From NCBI GenBank assembly GCA_024641085.1, contig JAHEDT010000010.1:1-64000 (forward strand): a stretch of DNA of 64,000 nucleotides, read 5' to 3'. Source of the stretch: Geobacteraceae bacterium (GTDB lineage Bacteria > Desulfobacterota > Desulfuromonadia > Desulfuromonadales > BM103). The position numbers were made by a program, and so were the translations under genes. Of this stretch, positions 1-7,572 are shown in pieces; position 1 is the stretch's first letter, and each line of letters opens with the position of its first letter. The notes below the pieces were generated by a model that ran no database searches, was not told the DNA's origin, and saw only the letters and a list, made by a program, of their open reading frames with translations.

Positions 1-2
1 CG

Positions 3-389
3 CTCTTTCTCATCCTGGCCGGAACCGCGGTCCAGAAGCACATGGACAAACTGGCCAATGAACAGGAAATTCTGCTTGCTGCGGCCGACATGGCGATCCA
101 GATCTTTGCCCTTGAAAGTGTCGTCCTGCGGGCAGAAAAAGCGACACGGAATGCGGGAGAGCAGAAGCAGAAACTGCTCGCGGCGGCAGTGAAGGTCTTT
201 GCCTTCAACGCCACTGAAATTGCCGGTACGGCCGCCAAGAAAGGCGCTTTCTACATCGAGGAGGGAGATGCCCTGCTGATGATTCTCTCCGGTGTGCGCC
301 GCTTCGCCAAGTATGACGCGACCGGGTTGCTGCAGGCCAAGCGGTTCCTGGCGCAGGCGGTCTGCGACGAGGAGAAGTACCTGTTTTGA
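3..389 (+). CDS. acyl-CoA dehydrogenase, C-terminal part (cut by window edge)
   Basis: The reading frame is open from base 3, so the gene begins before the window; about 128 C-terminal residues are visible. The segment is alpha-helical and rich in Ala, Lys and Glu, and resembles the extra C-terminal helical domain of acyl-CoA dehydrogenases (VLCAD/ACAD9 type), ending in an AVCDEEKYLF tail. Family role: FAD-dependent alpha,beta-dehydrogenation of acyl-CoA in beta-oxidation. No catalytic residue is in view, so the assignment rests on the C-terminal domain and on the neighbours: an MBL-fold protein starts 22 bases downstream, and a fatty-acid-type MerR regulator and SCP2-like protein follow. Substrate chain length cannot be judged. 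Confidence 0.7.
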   Translation, partial: LFLILAGTAVQKHMDKLANEQEILLAAADMAIQIFALESVVLRAEKATRNAGEQKQKLLAAAVKVFAFNATEIAGTAAKKGAFYIEEGDALLMILSGVRRFAKYDATGLLQAKRFLAQAVCDEEKYLF

Positions 390-411
390 TCCGGACTGAA
401 TCGGTGATACG

Positions 412-1377
412 GTGATTCGTCAGCATACCATTGACACGATTTATCATGTCGGCGCGGTCCACTGCTATTCCGGCGAACTTGGGGGGGACCTGGTTCTGTT
501 CGATACCGGGCCGCCGACCCGGGGCGCCAGGGAGTGCCTGCGCCAGGAGATTGACCTTGCCCGGCTGAAGCATGTTGTCGTGACACACTGCCACATCGAT
601 CATTGCGGTCTCATCTCCTGGCTTGTACAGCAGACGGGTGCGACCCTCTACCTGCCTTACCGGGATATCCTGAAATTTGCCCGGCATGAAGAGCGCCTGG
701 CAAAGTTGGCTGAACTGCTGCTGCAGGCAGGCTTCGATCACAAGTTCCTGGAGGTTTTTCGCCGGGAGCTGGATGAAGGCGAGGTGTTCGCACAATTGCC
801 GGACAGATTTCAGACGGTCGAGAGCGATCTCCCGAAGCACCTGGGCCTGGAAGTCGTCGCCTGTCCGGGGCACTCGCAGAGCGATCTGGTTCTGGTCGGA
901 CCGGATTGGGCGGTGACCGGGGATGTCCTGCTAAGGGGGATTTTCCAGGTGCCGCTGCTTGATATCGACCTGGAAACCGGCCGGCGTTTTCGCAATTATG
1001 AGGCGTACTGCACAACCCTTGGCAAACTGGCGGCCCTTCGGGGACGGCGGGTGCTTCCGGGACATCGCACCTCGATTGATTCGATTGACGAATCGATCCT
1101 CTTTTATGTCGGCAAACTGCTGGATCGGGCCGCTCAGTTGACGCGCTTTCCCCAGTTGGAGGATGTGCCCCAGATTGTCGACCAGTTGTTTGGCGGTGGG
1201 CAGAGAGAGCCCTTTTTCTACTATCTCAAAGCGTCGGAAATTATTTTCATGCGGGATTTCCTGTCCGATCCGGATCAATTGCGCATGGCACTCGAGCAGA
1301 TCGGCCTGTTTGAGCCTGTTGCCGACAAATTCCTGCAAACGGCCAAATCCCCGGGCCGTGCCAGCGTGAGTTCTTAA
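412..1377 (+). CDS. MBL-fold metallohydrolase
   Basis: A 321-residue metallo-beta-lactamase-fold protein. The metal-binding signature H59-C-H61-I-D63-H64 is intact, followed by a PGHSQSD segment near residue 150 (third His), a GDVLL segment (bridging Asp) and a late PGH segment, so two metal ions are probably bound. Family members hydrolyse thioesters, phosphodiesters or lactones; the sequence does not reveal the substrate. Next to an acyl-CoA dehydrogenase, a thioesterase-like role is an inference only. The start is a GTG with no strong Shine-Dalgarno, 22 bases after the dehydrogenase stop, and the next gene follows after 9 bases, so this is the middle gene of an operon. Confidence 0.85.
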   Translation: MIRQHTIDTIYHVGAVHCYSGELGGDLVLFDTGPPTRGARECLRQEIDLARLKHVVVTHCHIDHCGLISWLVQQTGATLYLPYRDILKFARHEERLAKLAELLLQAGFDHKFLEVFRRELDEGEVFAQLPDRFQTVESDLPKHLGLEVVACPGHSQSDLVLVGPDWAVTGDVLLRGIFQVPLLDIDLETGRRFRNYEAYCTTLGKLAALRGRRVLPGHRTSIDSIDESILFYVGKLLDRAAQLTRFPQLEDVPQIVDQLFGGGQREPFFYYLKASEIIFMRDFLSDPDQLRMALEQIGLFEPVADKFLQTAKSPGRASVSS

Positions 1378-1386
1378 GGAGTCAGC

Positions 1387-2565
1387 ATGGGCCATCATCT
1401 CGGCAGCAAAAGCAGCATCATCCCCCTCATCGATCGACTCAACAAGAACCCGATTGGCCTGGTCGATAATGAAAAGCTGCGCCGAATCCTGGCCATGCTG
1501 TTCAGTGAGGAGGAAGCCCTGGTCGCTTCGAAATTTCCCCTGGAGGAGGCGACCCTCGATGAACTCGCTTTGAAAACGGGTTTATCTGCCGAGATCTTGA
1601 CGCCGATTCTCGATGCCATGGCCGAGAAGGGGCTGGTCATGGATCTGCCTTATGCCGGCACGACTTATTTCATGCTGATGCCGGGGTTGATTGGCTTCTT
1701 CGAATTCACCTTCATGAAGAAGCGCGCCGATCTGCCGCTGCCCGAGCTGGCCCGCCTGATGTCCGAGTACCTGTTCGAAGACGCCACTCAAGGGCAGGCC
1801 AGGGAATTCTTCGGCAGTAAAACCAGTCTGACCCGCTCGCTGGTCTATGATGATGCCGTGCCGGTCAGCTCGGAAGTCACTCCTTATGAAAGCGCCCGCA
1901 GGATCATTACTGCCGCCAGCTACGGCGCAGTCGGCATGTGCTACTGCCGGCACAAGAAGGAACACCTTGGAGAAACCTGCGCCAAGCAAGCCCCCGTCGA
2001 GGGGACCTGTATCTCCCTGGGGACCTCGGCAAGATTCATGGTGCGTCGCGGTTTTGCCGAAGAGAAGAGCACCGATCAGCTGCTGGCGATTCTCGATCAG
2101 GCCAGGGACCTCAAGCTGACGCACATTACCGACAATGTCCGTCATAAACCTTCGTTCATTTGCAACTGCTGTTCCTGTTGCTGCGAACTGATGGCCGGAG
2201 TCCAGGCCGGTTACAGCGACGGGGTCGCCAAAACACCCTTTATGGCGGTCGTCGATACAGCAGAATGCAATGGCTGCACGCTGTGCTTTACGGCCTGTAA
2301 CGTGGGCGCGATTTCGTTGGGAACCGATCCGCCCCGTATGCATGCCATGATCAATAGGGCTCAGTGCCTGGGCTGCGGCGCGTGTGTGCCGGCCTGCCCC
2401 CTGGGAGCCGTCTCCCTGGTCGAGCGGGTCGACAGGCCGCTGCCGCCGGCGAAACGGAAGGATATGTTTGCCGCAATTTTGAAGGAGAAGGGGCGGCTGA
2501 CGCCTTATCTCGTGAGCGGAGCCAAGAAGAGGGCGCGGCGAATGCTGCAGAGGCGGAAAGGCTAG
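1387..2565 (+). CDS. cysteine-rich 4Fe-4S protein with winged-helix-like N-terminus
   Basis: 392 residues. Residues about 30-90 look like a small winged-helix fold (TLDELALKTGL). The middle holds C185/C187/C198/C208, then an unusual cluster FICNCCSCCCELM with six cysteines at 259-266. The C-terminal part is a classical two-cluster ferredoxin domain: C294-x2-C-x2-C-x3-C and C327-x2-C-x2-C-x3-C. A role in electron transfer is expected; the extra cysteines suggest a further metal or Fe-S site. AAGGAG at 1376-1381, overlapping the stop of the MBL gene, fixes the ATG. Being last in an operon with an acyl-CoA dehydrogenase suggests it carries electrons linked to acyl-CoA oxidation, which is inference. 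I do not know a named gene for it. Confidence 0.8.
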   Translation: MGHHLGSKSSIIPLIDRLNKNPIGLVDNEKLRRILAMLFSEEEALVASKFPLEEATLDELALKTGLSAEILTPILDAMAEKGLVMDLPYAGTTYFMLMPGLIGFFEFTFMKKRADLPLPELARLMSEYLFEDATQGQAREFFGSKTSLTRSLVYDDAVPVSSEVTPYESARRIITAASYGAVGMCYCRHKKEHLGETCAKQAPVEGTCISLGTSARFMVRRGFAEEKSTDQLLAILDQARDLKLTHITDNVRHKPSFICNCCSCCCELMAGVQAGYSDGVAKTPFMAVVDTAECNGCTLCFTACNVGAISLGTDPPRMHAMINRAQCLGCGACVPACPLGAVSLVERVDRPLPPAKRKDMFAAILKEKGRLTPYLVSGAKKRARRMLQRRKG

Positions 2566-2577
2566 CCCTGTGACAGT

Positions 2578-3021
2578 CTATCCCGCAGTCAGGTCCTGCT
2601 CGGGAAGCGTCCCAGGCGAGGTGTCGGGCGGGTTCTCGAGCAGGGCCTGAATCCGGCTGCGGTAGCTGGTGATGTCTCTGCGCAGCGAGGCCAGTCGCGA
2701 GATCTTGTCGTCAATTTTGCCAATATGCAGGTCGAGAATCTCGAGGACCTGGGGCGTAATCGTATCGAAATCCTGGTTGTGGGTGTCGAAGGTCTCGGCC
2801 AGGCTGAGCATCTCTTTCAGGCCGATACCGAGTTCTTTCAATTTGAGGATGAACTTGAGCCTGAGGACCTCCTCCCGGTTGTAACTGCGCGCCCCTCCAC
2901 TTTTCCTGTCGGAAGGGCCCATGAGGCCGACTTCCTCGTAGTAGCGGATGGTGCGGGTGGTGATGCCAAGCTGCTTGGCAAGCTTGCCGATCTGTATCAT
3001 CGGCTCGTGGTGGGTGGTCAT
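2578..3021 (-). CDS. MerR-family transcriptional regulator (LiuR-like)
   Basis: 147 residues with a MerR helix-turn-helix at 8-75 (IGKLAKQLGITTRTIRYYEE) followed by a coiled-coil dimer helix and a short C-terminal tail without the metal-binding cysteines of MerR, CueR or ZntR. This is the layout of regulators of branched-chain amino acid and fatty acid degradation. It lies tail-to-tail with the Fe-S operon and head-to-head with the SCP2-like gene; the 106-base gap contains the perfect palindrome TTTACGTAAA at 3032-3041, which resembles the LiuR-type motif. A GGGAAGG sequence precedes the ATG. The regulated pathway is inferred from context. Confidence 0.85.
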   Translation of the reverse strand: MTTHHEPMIQIGKLAKQLGITTRTIRYYEEVGLMGPSDRKSGGARSYNREEVLRLKFILKLKELGIGLKEMLSLAETFDTHNQDFDTITPQVLEILDLHIGKIDDKISRLASLRRDITSYRSRIQALLENPPDTSPGTLPEQDLTAG

Positions 3022-3031
3022 AGGCCTTCCC

Positions 3032-3041
3032 TTTACGTAAA
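3032..3041. promoter_or_regulatory. palindromic operator candidate for the MerR regulator
   Basis: TTTACGTAAA is a perfect 10-base palindrome between the divergent merR-type and SCP2-like genes, inside an AT-rich stretch (3031-3060) that would hold both promoters. Similar TTTACGTAAAC sequences are known targets of LiuR-type MerR proteins. Binding is inferred. Confidence 0.45.
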
Positions 3042-3127
3042 CTTACTATTCATTAACATTGATGCGTCCCCGGGTCAAGATTTCTGCAGCAGCGCCCGAA
3101 CAGGCTGCTCATGCGAAGGAGATTCTT

Positions 3128-3439
3128 ATGGTAGAGGAGATTTTTGCTCGTCTGGGGGAAAGTTTTCAGGCGGACAAGGTCGTGCGACCGAAGGTCTATT
3201 ATTTCTCTGTGGATGACGTGAAGAGGACCGTGGCCCTGGCGCCGGAAGGGGTCCGCGTGGACCATGGCAAAACCGTGGACGCTGCCGATTGCGTCTGCAA
3301 GACCAGCACGGAATTTTTTCTCAAAGTGTGGCAGGAAGGCTATCGGCCCGGTCTGCAGGATTTCCTGTCCGGTGCGATCAAGTCGAACGACCCGTTTGGT
3401 CTGCAGGAATTCCTGGCGGCCTTCGGCAAGGGGGGCTGA
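3128..3439 (+). CDS. SCP2 sterol-binding domain protein
   Basis: A 103-residue single-domain protein. The C-terminal half has the typical SCP2 pattern: DCVCKTS, then FLKVW, GLQDFLSGAIKSNDP and a final FLAAFGKGG. SCP2 domains bind lipids or acyl-CoA in a hydrophobic tunnel. The start is the ATG at 3128, chosen because GAAGGAG lies 8 bases upstream; an upstream in-frame ATG at 3059 has no ribosome-binding site and would cover the regulatory region. It is divergent from the MerR regulator and close to the acyl-CoA dehydrogenase operon, which fits a lipid or acyl-CoA carrier role. Confidence 0.8.
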   Translation: MVEEIFARLGESFQADKVVRPKVYYFSVDDVKRTVALAPEGVRVDHGKTVDAADCVCKTSTEFFLKVWQEGYRPGLQDFLSGAIKSNDPFGLQEFLAAFGKGG

Positions 3440-3519
3440 TGAGCGGCAAGGCGCCATGCGGCACAAACTGATACAGCAATCAGGCGGTCATCTTCGCCTG
3501 TATCCCCTGCGGCAATGGG

Positions 3520-4803
3520 TCAGCCAGGCTGGTACACGGGGACCACGTAAGGCCCTTCGGGAATCACGGCGACGGCCGTATCGCCGCACTCGTTGACGCA
3601 TTTTCGGAGCATTTCGTCCACGGAATCGATGAGGTGGACGCCGGTCAGCGCTTGGTCTGCTGCGGACAACTTCCCGGCGTAAAGGTAGACTTGCCCGGCG
3701 CGCATTGGCTTCAACTGCATTTGCGTCTGCCATTCATCAATATCTGCGTAATCCTTGCGGCTAATCTCCGCAAAAAAACCATCCATGCCGAGATCGATCA
3801 AACGCCGCTGTGCTTCGGCGTATTCCGTGGAGCCCAGACCTTCGGAGCACTCCGACACGATAATCAGATTGCCCCCCGGCTCCAGGATATTGATCGGGCC
3901 GACCATCCCCTTGACGGTCTGGTAGTAGGTCTTGTCGAGAGGGTAGCCGGCGGCGCTGGTGACCACGGTCCGGTAACGCCGACTCGATGGAACGAGCACA
4001 AAGTCGCGGGTGAAGGCGACACATTCCAGGTGGCTCTGGACGATTTCCCCGAAATTCACGAAAGACAGCTTGCGGTGTTCATCAATGACCGTATTGACGG
4101 CAAAGACCGGTCCGAGCATGCCAACGATCTCCAGCTGCTCTTCGTGAAGCGGGTTGCCGTCGAGGATGCAGCTGTCGGCCCTGGGATGGGACATGAAGCG
4201 CGCATTGTGAAAGGTGGTGATGGTCTGGCGATGGGCGATCCCCGGCGCGATCAGCTTGCGGCCGCCGGAGTAGCCCGCCATAAAGTGCGGCTCGACCAGC
4301 CCGGTGGCGATCTTGAGGTCGGCTTCAACAAAGCGGCGGTCGAGCTTCACCCGTGTCCCAGCACGCGTGGTGCCGAGATCGACATGATCGTCGTCGTTGC
4401 GCGCGAAATGATTCTCGACGCGAAAATTCTCCAGCACCCAGGAACTGTCGACCAGCTCTTCCAGCTCTTGGTCTTCGTTGGGTCTGTGCAGGCCGGTGGC
4501 AACCAGTATGCAGATCTTCTCTTTGGGAATGCCGGCGTCCAGGAGCTGGCGCAAGATGACGGGCAGCAGCAGCCCATTGGGAACGGGTCGTGTGATATCG
4601 CAGATCAGGATGCAGGCACTCGACCGTCCACGGGCCTCTTCGAGCAGGGAGCGCGATCCGGCCCCTTGACTCAGGGCCTTGCGCACCGCGGCTTGCGGAT
4701 CAGGGGAGACCGGCATCACCGGTTTGCGGATGACCTCCACCTCCCAACGGTCATCGAGGTGAACCGGGAAGGTCCCGGTTCCGTAAAACAGGTCAATTTT
4801 CAT
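3520..4803 (-). CDS. larA: LarA-type nickel-dependent racemase/epimerase
   Basis: About 427 residues from the ATG at 4803 (MKIDLFYGTG), the length and N-terminus expected for LarA; the longer open frame upstream is not supported. Residues matching the active site of Lactobacillus LarA are all present: H106 in ATGLHRP, H173 and K183 in EPHFMAGYSGGRK, and H199 in TTFHN. The Lys is the one that carries the nickel-pincer cofactor (NPN). Family members racemise or epimerise 2-hydroxyacids; many homologues act on substrates other than lactate, so the substrate is open. The cofactor genes larB, larC and larE are not in this window. It is convergent with the SCP2-like gene. Confidence 0.85.
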   Translation of the reverse strand: MKIDLFYGTGTFPVHLDDRWEVEVIRKPVMPVSPDPQAAVRKALSQGAGSRSLLEEARGRSSACILICDITRPVPNGLLLPVILRQLLDAGIPKEKICILVATGLHRPNEDQELEELVDSSWVLENFRVENHFARNDDDHVDLGTTRAGTRVKLDRRFVEADLKIATGLVEPHFMAGYSGGRKLIAPGIAHRQTITTFHNARFMSHPRADSCILDGNPLHEEQLEIVGMLGPVFAVNTVIDEHRKLSFVNFGEIVQSHLECVAFTRDFVLVPSSRRYRTVVTSAAGYPLDKTYYQTVKGMVGPINILEPGGNLIIVSECSEGLGSTEYAEAQRRLIDLGMDGFFAEISRKDYADIDEWQTQMQLKPMRAGQVYLYAGKLSAADQALTGVHLIDSVDEMLRKCVNECGDTAVAVIPEGPYVVPVYQPG

Positions 4804-5223
4804 GTTGGCCCATGTGCTGGTCGCGATGTAACGAAAATGACACCACTGTTGTCTTCCCTGTGCCTCTCTGCAGGCCGCCGGCACGGTGTGGAACCGAACC
4901 GGAACCAGGGGCCTGTGGTCCAAGCATTCTCATTATACCTTGCACTGCTGGGAACTCAAAGGTTCACGTCAGGCATGAGGCGCTGAGCGAACGGCACTGA
5001 CCTGCTCGCCCTTTGGAGCCGATGCAAGTCTTCCACGAGATGCAGTCGTCACCGACACGCTCTGGCTGTCGAGGTGATTGATTCCCGCCCGTCTGACCTC
5101 CGGGCCGCTTCGATGGTTGACCCATGAGCGTCGTCCTGTCGGAATGTGCCTTTGCACAGTTTGATTTCACGCGATGCCGACGAAAACTTTACGAGACTTC
5201 ACGTTTATCTTTATGCGACAGTC
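4804..5223. other. intergenic region upstream of larA and of the RNA candidate
   Basis: About 420 bases without a convincing gene. Short open frames on both strands have poor coding character and no ribosome-binding sites. A TTGACC at 5117-5122 and AT-richer DNA at 5180-5225 could hold promoter elements for the downstream RNA candidate. Nothing else is recognisable. Confidence 0.5.
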
Positions 5224-5350
5224 AGGTATCTTAACAACCATCGAGGCCTTGCCTTGGCAGGCAAGTCCAAGATAACCTCCTTCAAACCTCCACAAGCTAG
5301 AAACCCTTTGCCCCACGACCACCCTCCCGGTCGTGGGGCCTTTTTTTTCT
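5224..5350 (+). ncRNA. candidate structured small RNA with intrinsic terminator
   Basis: No gene on the + strand explains the strong terminator at 5311-5350. Just before it lies a long imperfect stem: AGGT plus ATCTT at 5224-5233 pairs with AAGAT and ACCT at 5270-5279, with one bulged base on each strand or nearby, enclosing CTTGCC-TTGGCA-GGCAAG around 5249-5266. A purine/pyrimidine linker (5280-5310) follows, then the terminator. This looks like a short transcript of about 120-150 nucleotides. It matches no riboswitch or 6S/SRP/tmRNA pattern I know. The 5' end is not fixed; a weak promoter (TTTACG about 5188, TTATGC about 5211) is possible. It could instead be the leader or tail of an unseen transcript. 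Confidence 0.4.
5311..5350 (+). terminator. rho-independent terminator
   Basis: CCCCACGACC (5311-5320), an 8-base loop, then GGTCGTGGGG (5329-5338), followed by CC and eight Ts. The ten-pair GC-rich stem and U-tract make it a strong + strand terminator. It lies opposite the end of the minus-strand aminotransferase gene and so must serve a different, + strand transcript. Confidence 0.85.
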
Positions 5351-5359
5351 GCGCCAGCC

Positions 5360-6529
5360 CTAAAGCCAGCCGTGTTCTCGAAAATAGTCGGCCAGCCGGT
5401 CTACGGCCCTGTCGAGGTTCTCCAGTGAATTTGCATAGGAAAAACGCAAGAACCCCTCGGCTCCGGGACCAAAATCGATCCCCGGGGTCAGGGCCACGCC
5501 GGTGGCCTCGAGGATCTCCCTGGCCAGGGCAAAAGAGTCGTGCGAAATGTGCCGGACATCGGCGAGGACGTAAAAGGCCCCTGCCGGACGGGTGTGGACC
5601 TTGAGACCGAGTTCCTCGAGGCGTGGGATCAAATGGCGGCGCCGGCGATCATACTCGGCACGCATCCTGGCCACGTAGGGCTCGCATTCGCGTAACGCTG
5701 TCACTCCGGCCAGTTGTACGAAGCTGTTGGCGCTGATCATCACGTTCTGATGAAAAGTCTGCAGGGCCCTGACGGTACTTTTGGGTGCGATCAGGTAGCC
5801 GAGCCGCCAGCCGGTCATGGCGTAGGCCTTGGAAAAGCCGCCCAGTACGAAGGCCTCGTCAGTGAATTCCAGGATGCTGTGCTCTTCCCCCTCATAGGTC
5901 AACCCGTGATAGATCTCGTCGGAAACCAGCGGAACGGGAAGCCCACCAAGTTCCGCCATCTGTGCAGCGGACAGGACCGAGCCGGCCGGGTTGGCCGGGG
6001 AATTGATCAGCAGGGCGCGGGTCCGGTTGCCGAGCAGTGCCCGCACCTCCTCCGGTTGCGGCTGAAATCCCAACTCCGGGCGGGTCCTCAGGAAACGGGG
6101 CACACCGCCTACAAAACGGATGAAATTCGGGTAGCAGGCGTAACCCGGATCTGTGAGAATGACTTCATCACCGGGGTTGCAGAGTGCGGCAAAGAGCAAC
6201 AGCATCAGGGGACTGGTGCCTGACGAGACGATGATCTGCTCCGGAGCAACCGTCACGCCATAACGTTTCTGGTAATGTTCTGCCAGGGCCTCGCGCAGTT
6301 CGATCCGGCCGAGGGAATGGGTATAGCGGGTTTCCCCGGCCGCCATCGCCTCACGCGCGGCCTTGACGATCGGTTCGGGGGTCGGGAAGTCGGGCTCGCC
6401 CAGGCAGAGATAGATAACCTCGCGACCTGCGGCCTCAAGCGCCTTGGCGCGCTCCATGATTTCCATGGCCAGGAACGGGGTCACGTCGTTGACGCGCTGA
6501 GCAAGGCGGATGTCGGTGGGGCTTGCCAA
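5360..6529 (-). CDS. class I/II pyridoxal-phosphate aminotransferase
   Basis: About 389 residues of an aspartate/aromatic aminotransferase-type protein. Visible landmarks are the N-terminal PFLAMEIMERA segment, GEPDFPTP, SSGTSPLM near the cofactor phosphate, NSPANPAGS (Asn contacting PLP), SDEIYHGL (Asp on the pyridine N) and GGFSKAYAMTGWRLGY with the Schiff-base Lys. The C-terminal RFSYANS Arg binds the substrate carboxylate. I place the start at the TTG at 6529 because AGGAGA lies 9 bases upstream; a TTG at 6553 has no ribosome-binding site. The amino-acid substrate cannot be told from sequence. It stands alone, with about 220 bases upstream. Confidence 0.85.
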   Translation of the reverse strand: MASPTDIRLAQRVNDVTPFLAMEIMERAKALEAAGREVIYLCLGEPDFPTPEPIVKAAREAMAAGETRYTHSLGRIELREALAEHYQKRYGVTVAPEQIIVSSGTSPLMLLLFAALCNPGDEVILTDPGYACYPNFIRFVGGVPRFLRTRPELGFQPQPEEVRALLGNRTRALLINSPANPAGSVLSAAQMAELGGLPVPLVSDEIYHGLTYEGEEHSILEFTDEAFVLGGFSKAYAMTGWRLGYLIAPKSTVRALQTFHQNVMISANSFVQLAGVTALRECEPYVARMRAEYDRRRRHLIPRLEELGLKVHTRPAGAFYVLADVRHISHDSFALAREILEATGVALTPGIDFGPGAEGFLRFSYANSLENLDRAVDRLADYFREHGWL

Positions 6530-6750
6530 GGCCTGGTCTCCTGTCGATTCCAAGTCAGCGGCCTGGCTCTGGTCAAGCAGAGCGCAGCCAGCAGCTCATT
6601 GTGGCGGCGATCAGTGTCAGCCGTTTTTCAAGCGGGTGTGGCTGAATATCCCATAGTCACTGCGGCTTTTCAAGTCGTTCCGAGTCCAGAGCTTCCATTG
6701 CCCCACCGTTTCAGTCATGGGCGTCATGGGTTGGAATCCCTCGCTACAAG

Positions 6751-6780
6751 AGAAAAGGCGACCCCCCAAAGGGCCGCCTC
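6751..6780 (-). terminator. terminator of the ileS-lspA-lipoprotein operon
   Basis: On the minus strand, AGGCGGCCC-TTT-GGGGGGTCGCCT forms a GC-rich hairpin followed by TTTTCTCTT, 7 bases after the lipoprotein stop codon. It closes the ileS-lspA-entericidin transcription unit. Confidence 0.75.
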
Positions 6781-6786
6781 TTCAAC

Positions 6787-6915
6787 TCAGCTGGCTTTTT
6801 TCTGGACCCACTCCCCGGCATCTTCCACGTCCTTGCCCAGCCCTTTCATGGTTTCGCAGGCAGTCAGTGTCAACACCATCATCCCGACGGCCAGAGCAAT
6901 CAAGATTTTCTTCAT
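6787..6915 (-). CDS. entericidin A/B-like small lipoprotein
   Basis: A 42-residue protein: a Lys-Lys start, a hydrophobic signal segment and the lipobox LTAC with Cys20, followed by ETMKGLGKDVEDAGEWVQK. The mature part, a single amphipathic helix with GLGKDVEDAGE, is the hallmark of the entericidin EcnA/EcnB family of tiny membrane lipoproteins; in E. coli these are an antidote/toxin pair. AAGGAGAA lies just upstream of the ATG, and the gene begins only 12 bases after lspA, whose product would cleave its signal peptide. Only one entericidin-like gene is present here, so a toxin-antidote pair cannot be claimed. Confidence 0.85.
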   Translation of the reverse strand: MKKILIALAVGMMVLTLTACETMKGLGKDVEDAGEWVQKKAS

Positions 6916-6927
6916 ACGGGGTTCTCC

Positions 6928-7428
6928 TTATGGTTCTCCTGCGGTGCGAGCCGAGGATTTATTGCGATCTTCAAGCCACATGTCGATCAACAGCAGGGTG
7001 ACACCGACGGTGATGGCCGAATCGGCGATATTGAAAGCTGGCCAGTGGTAGTGGCGCCAGAAGACGTCGAGAAAGTCAATCACCTCGCCGAGGCGGATCC
7101 GGTCGATCAGGTTGCCGAAGGCGCCCGAGAAAACCAGCGAAAGGGCGGTAAGTGCAAGTTTCTGGTCGTTCCTGATGCGCCTGATATACCAGAGGATGCC
7201 GAGCATGGCAACGATTGATACACAGATAAAGAAAGGGATGCGTACGGCACTGTCGGAGAGAATGCCGAAGGCGGCACCCTTGTTGCGCACGTAGGTCAGG
7301 TGGAAGACGTTATCTATCACCGGCACCGATTCGTGCAGCCGGAAGTTGGCGTCCACGTACAGTTTGGTCGCCTGGTCAAGGACCAGGATGACTACGGCGA
7401 TGATCGATAAGGTACGGTATCTGGACAT
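6928..7428 (-). CDS. lspA: lipoprotein signal peptidase (signal peptidase II)
   Basis: About 166 residues from the ATG at 7428 (MSRYRT), preferred over an upstream in-frame start because it gives the usual length. There are four hydrophobic segments. The two catalytic aspartates lie in GNLIDRI and FNIADSAI, and VRNKGAAFGI is the conserved periplasmic motif. The enzyme removes signal peptides from diacylglyceryl-modified prolipoproteins in the inner membrane. It lies 144 bases after ileS, a common arrangement in proteobacteria, and directly before an entericidin-like lipoprotein gene. Confidence 0.95.
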   Translation of the reverse strand: MSRYRTLSIIAVVILVLDQATKLYVDANFRLHESVPVIDNVFHLTYVRNKGAAFGILSDSAVRIPFFICVSIVAMLGILWYIRRIRNDQKLALTALSLVFSGAFGNLIDRIRLGEVIDFLDVFWRHYHWPAFNIADSAITVGVTLLLIDMWLEDRNKSSARTAGEP

Positions 7429-7572
7429 AGAACCCCGGTACGCGGGACGCGTTATGCGCAACGCTGACAACCTGAAAGCCTTTCCGTGCAGCGGGCAGGT
7501 TGTTGATTGATCGCCGGGGTTTCTAAGTGCTTCTCCCTGGCTCGCGTCCCGCGCTGCACGCCCCGGCTGTCG

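Noticed and set aside
3634-4986. Long + strand open frame (450 codons) opposite larA
   Set aside because: It is antisense to a gene with a complete catalytic set, has no ribosome-binding site and no recognisable domain; long antisense frames are common in GC-rich DNA.
4964-5170. Small minus-strand open frames in the larA-aminotransferase gap
   Set aside because: No ribosome-binding site, no domain, low-complexity polar sequence.
5146-5604. + strand open frame after larA
   Set aside because: It runs through the strong terminator at 5311-5350 and into the aminotransferase gene in antisense; no coding character.
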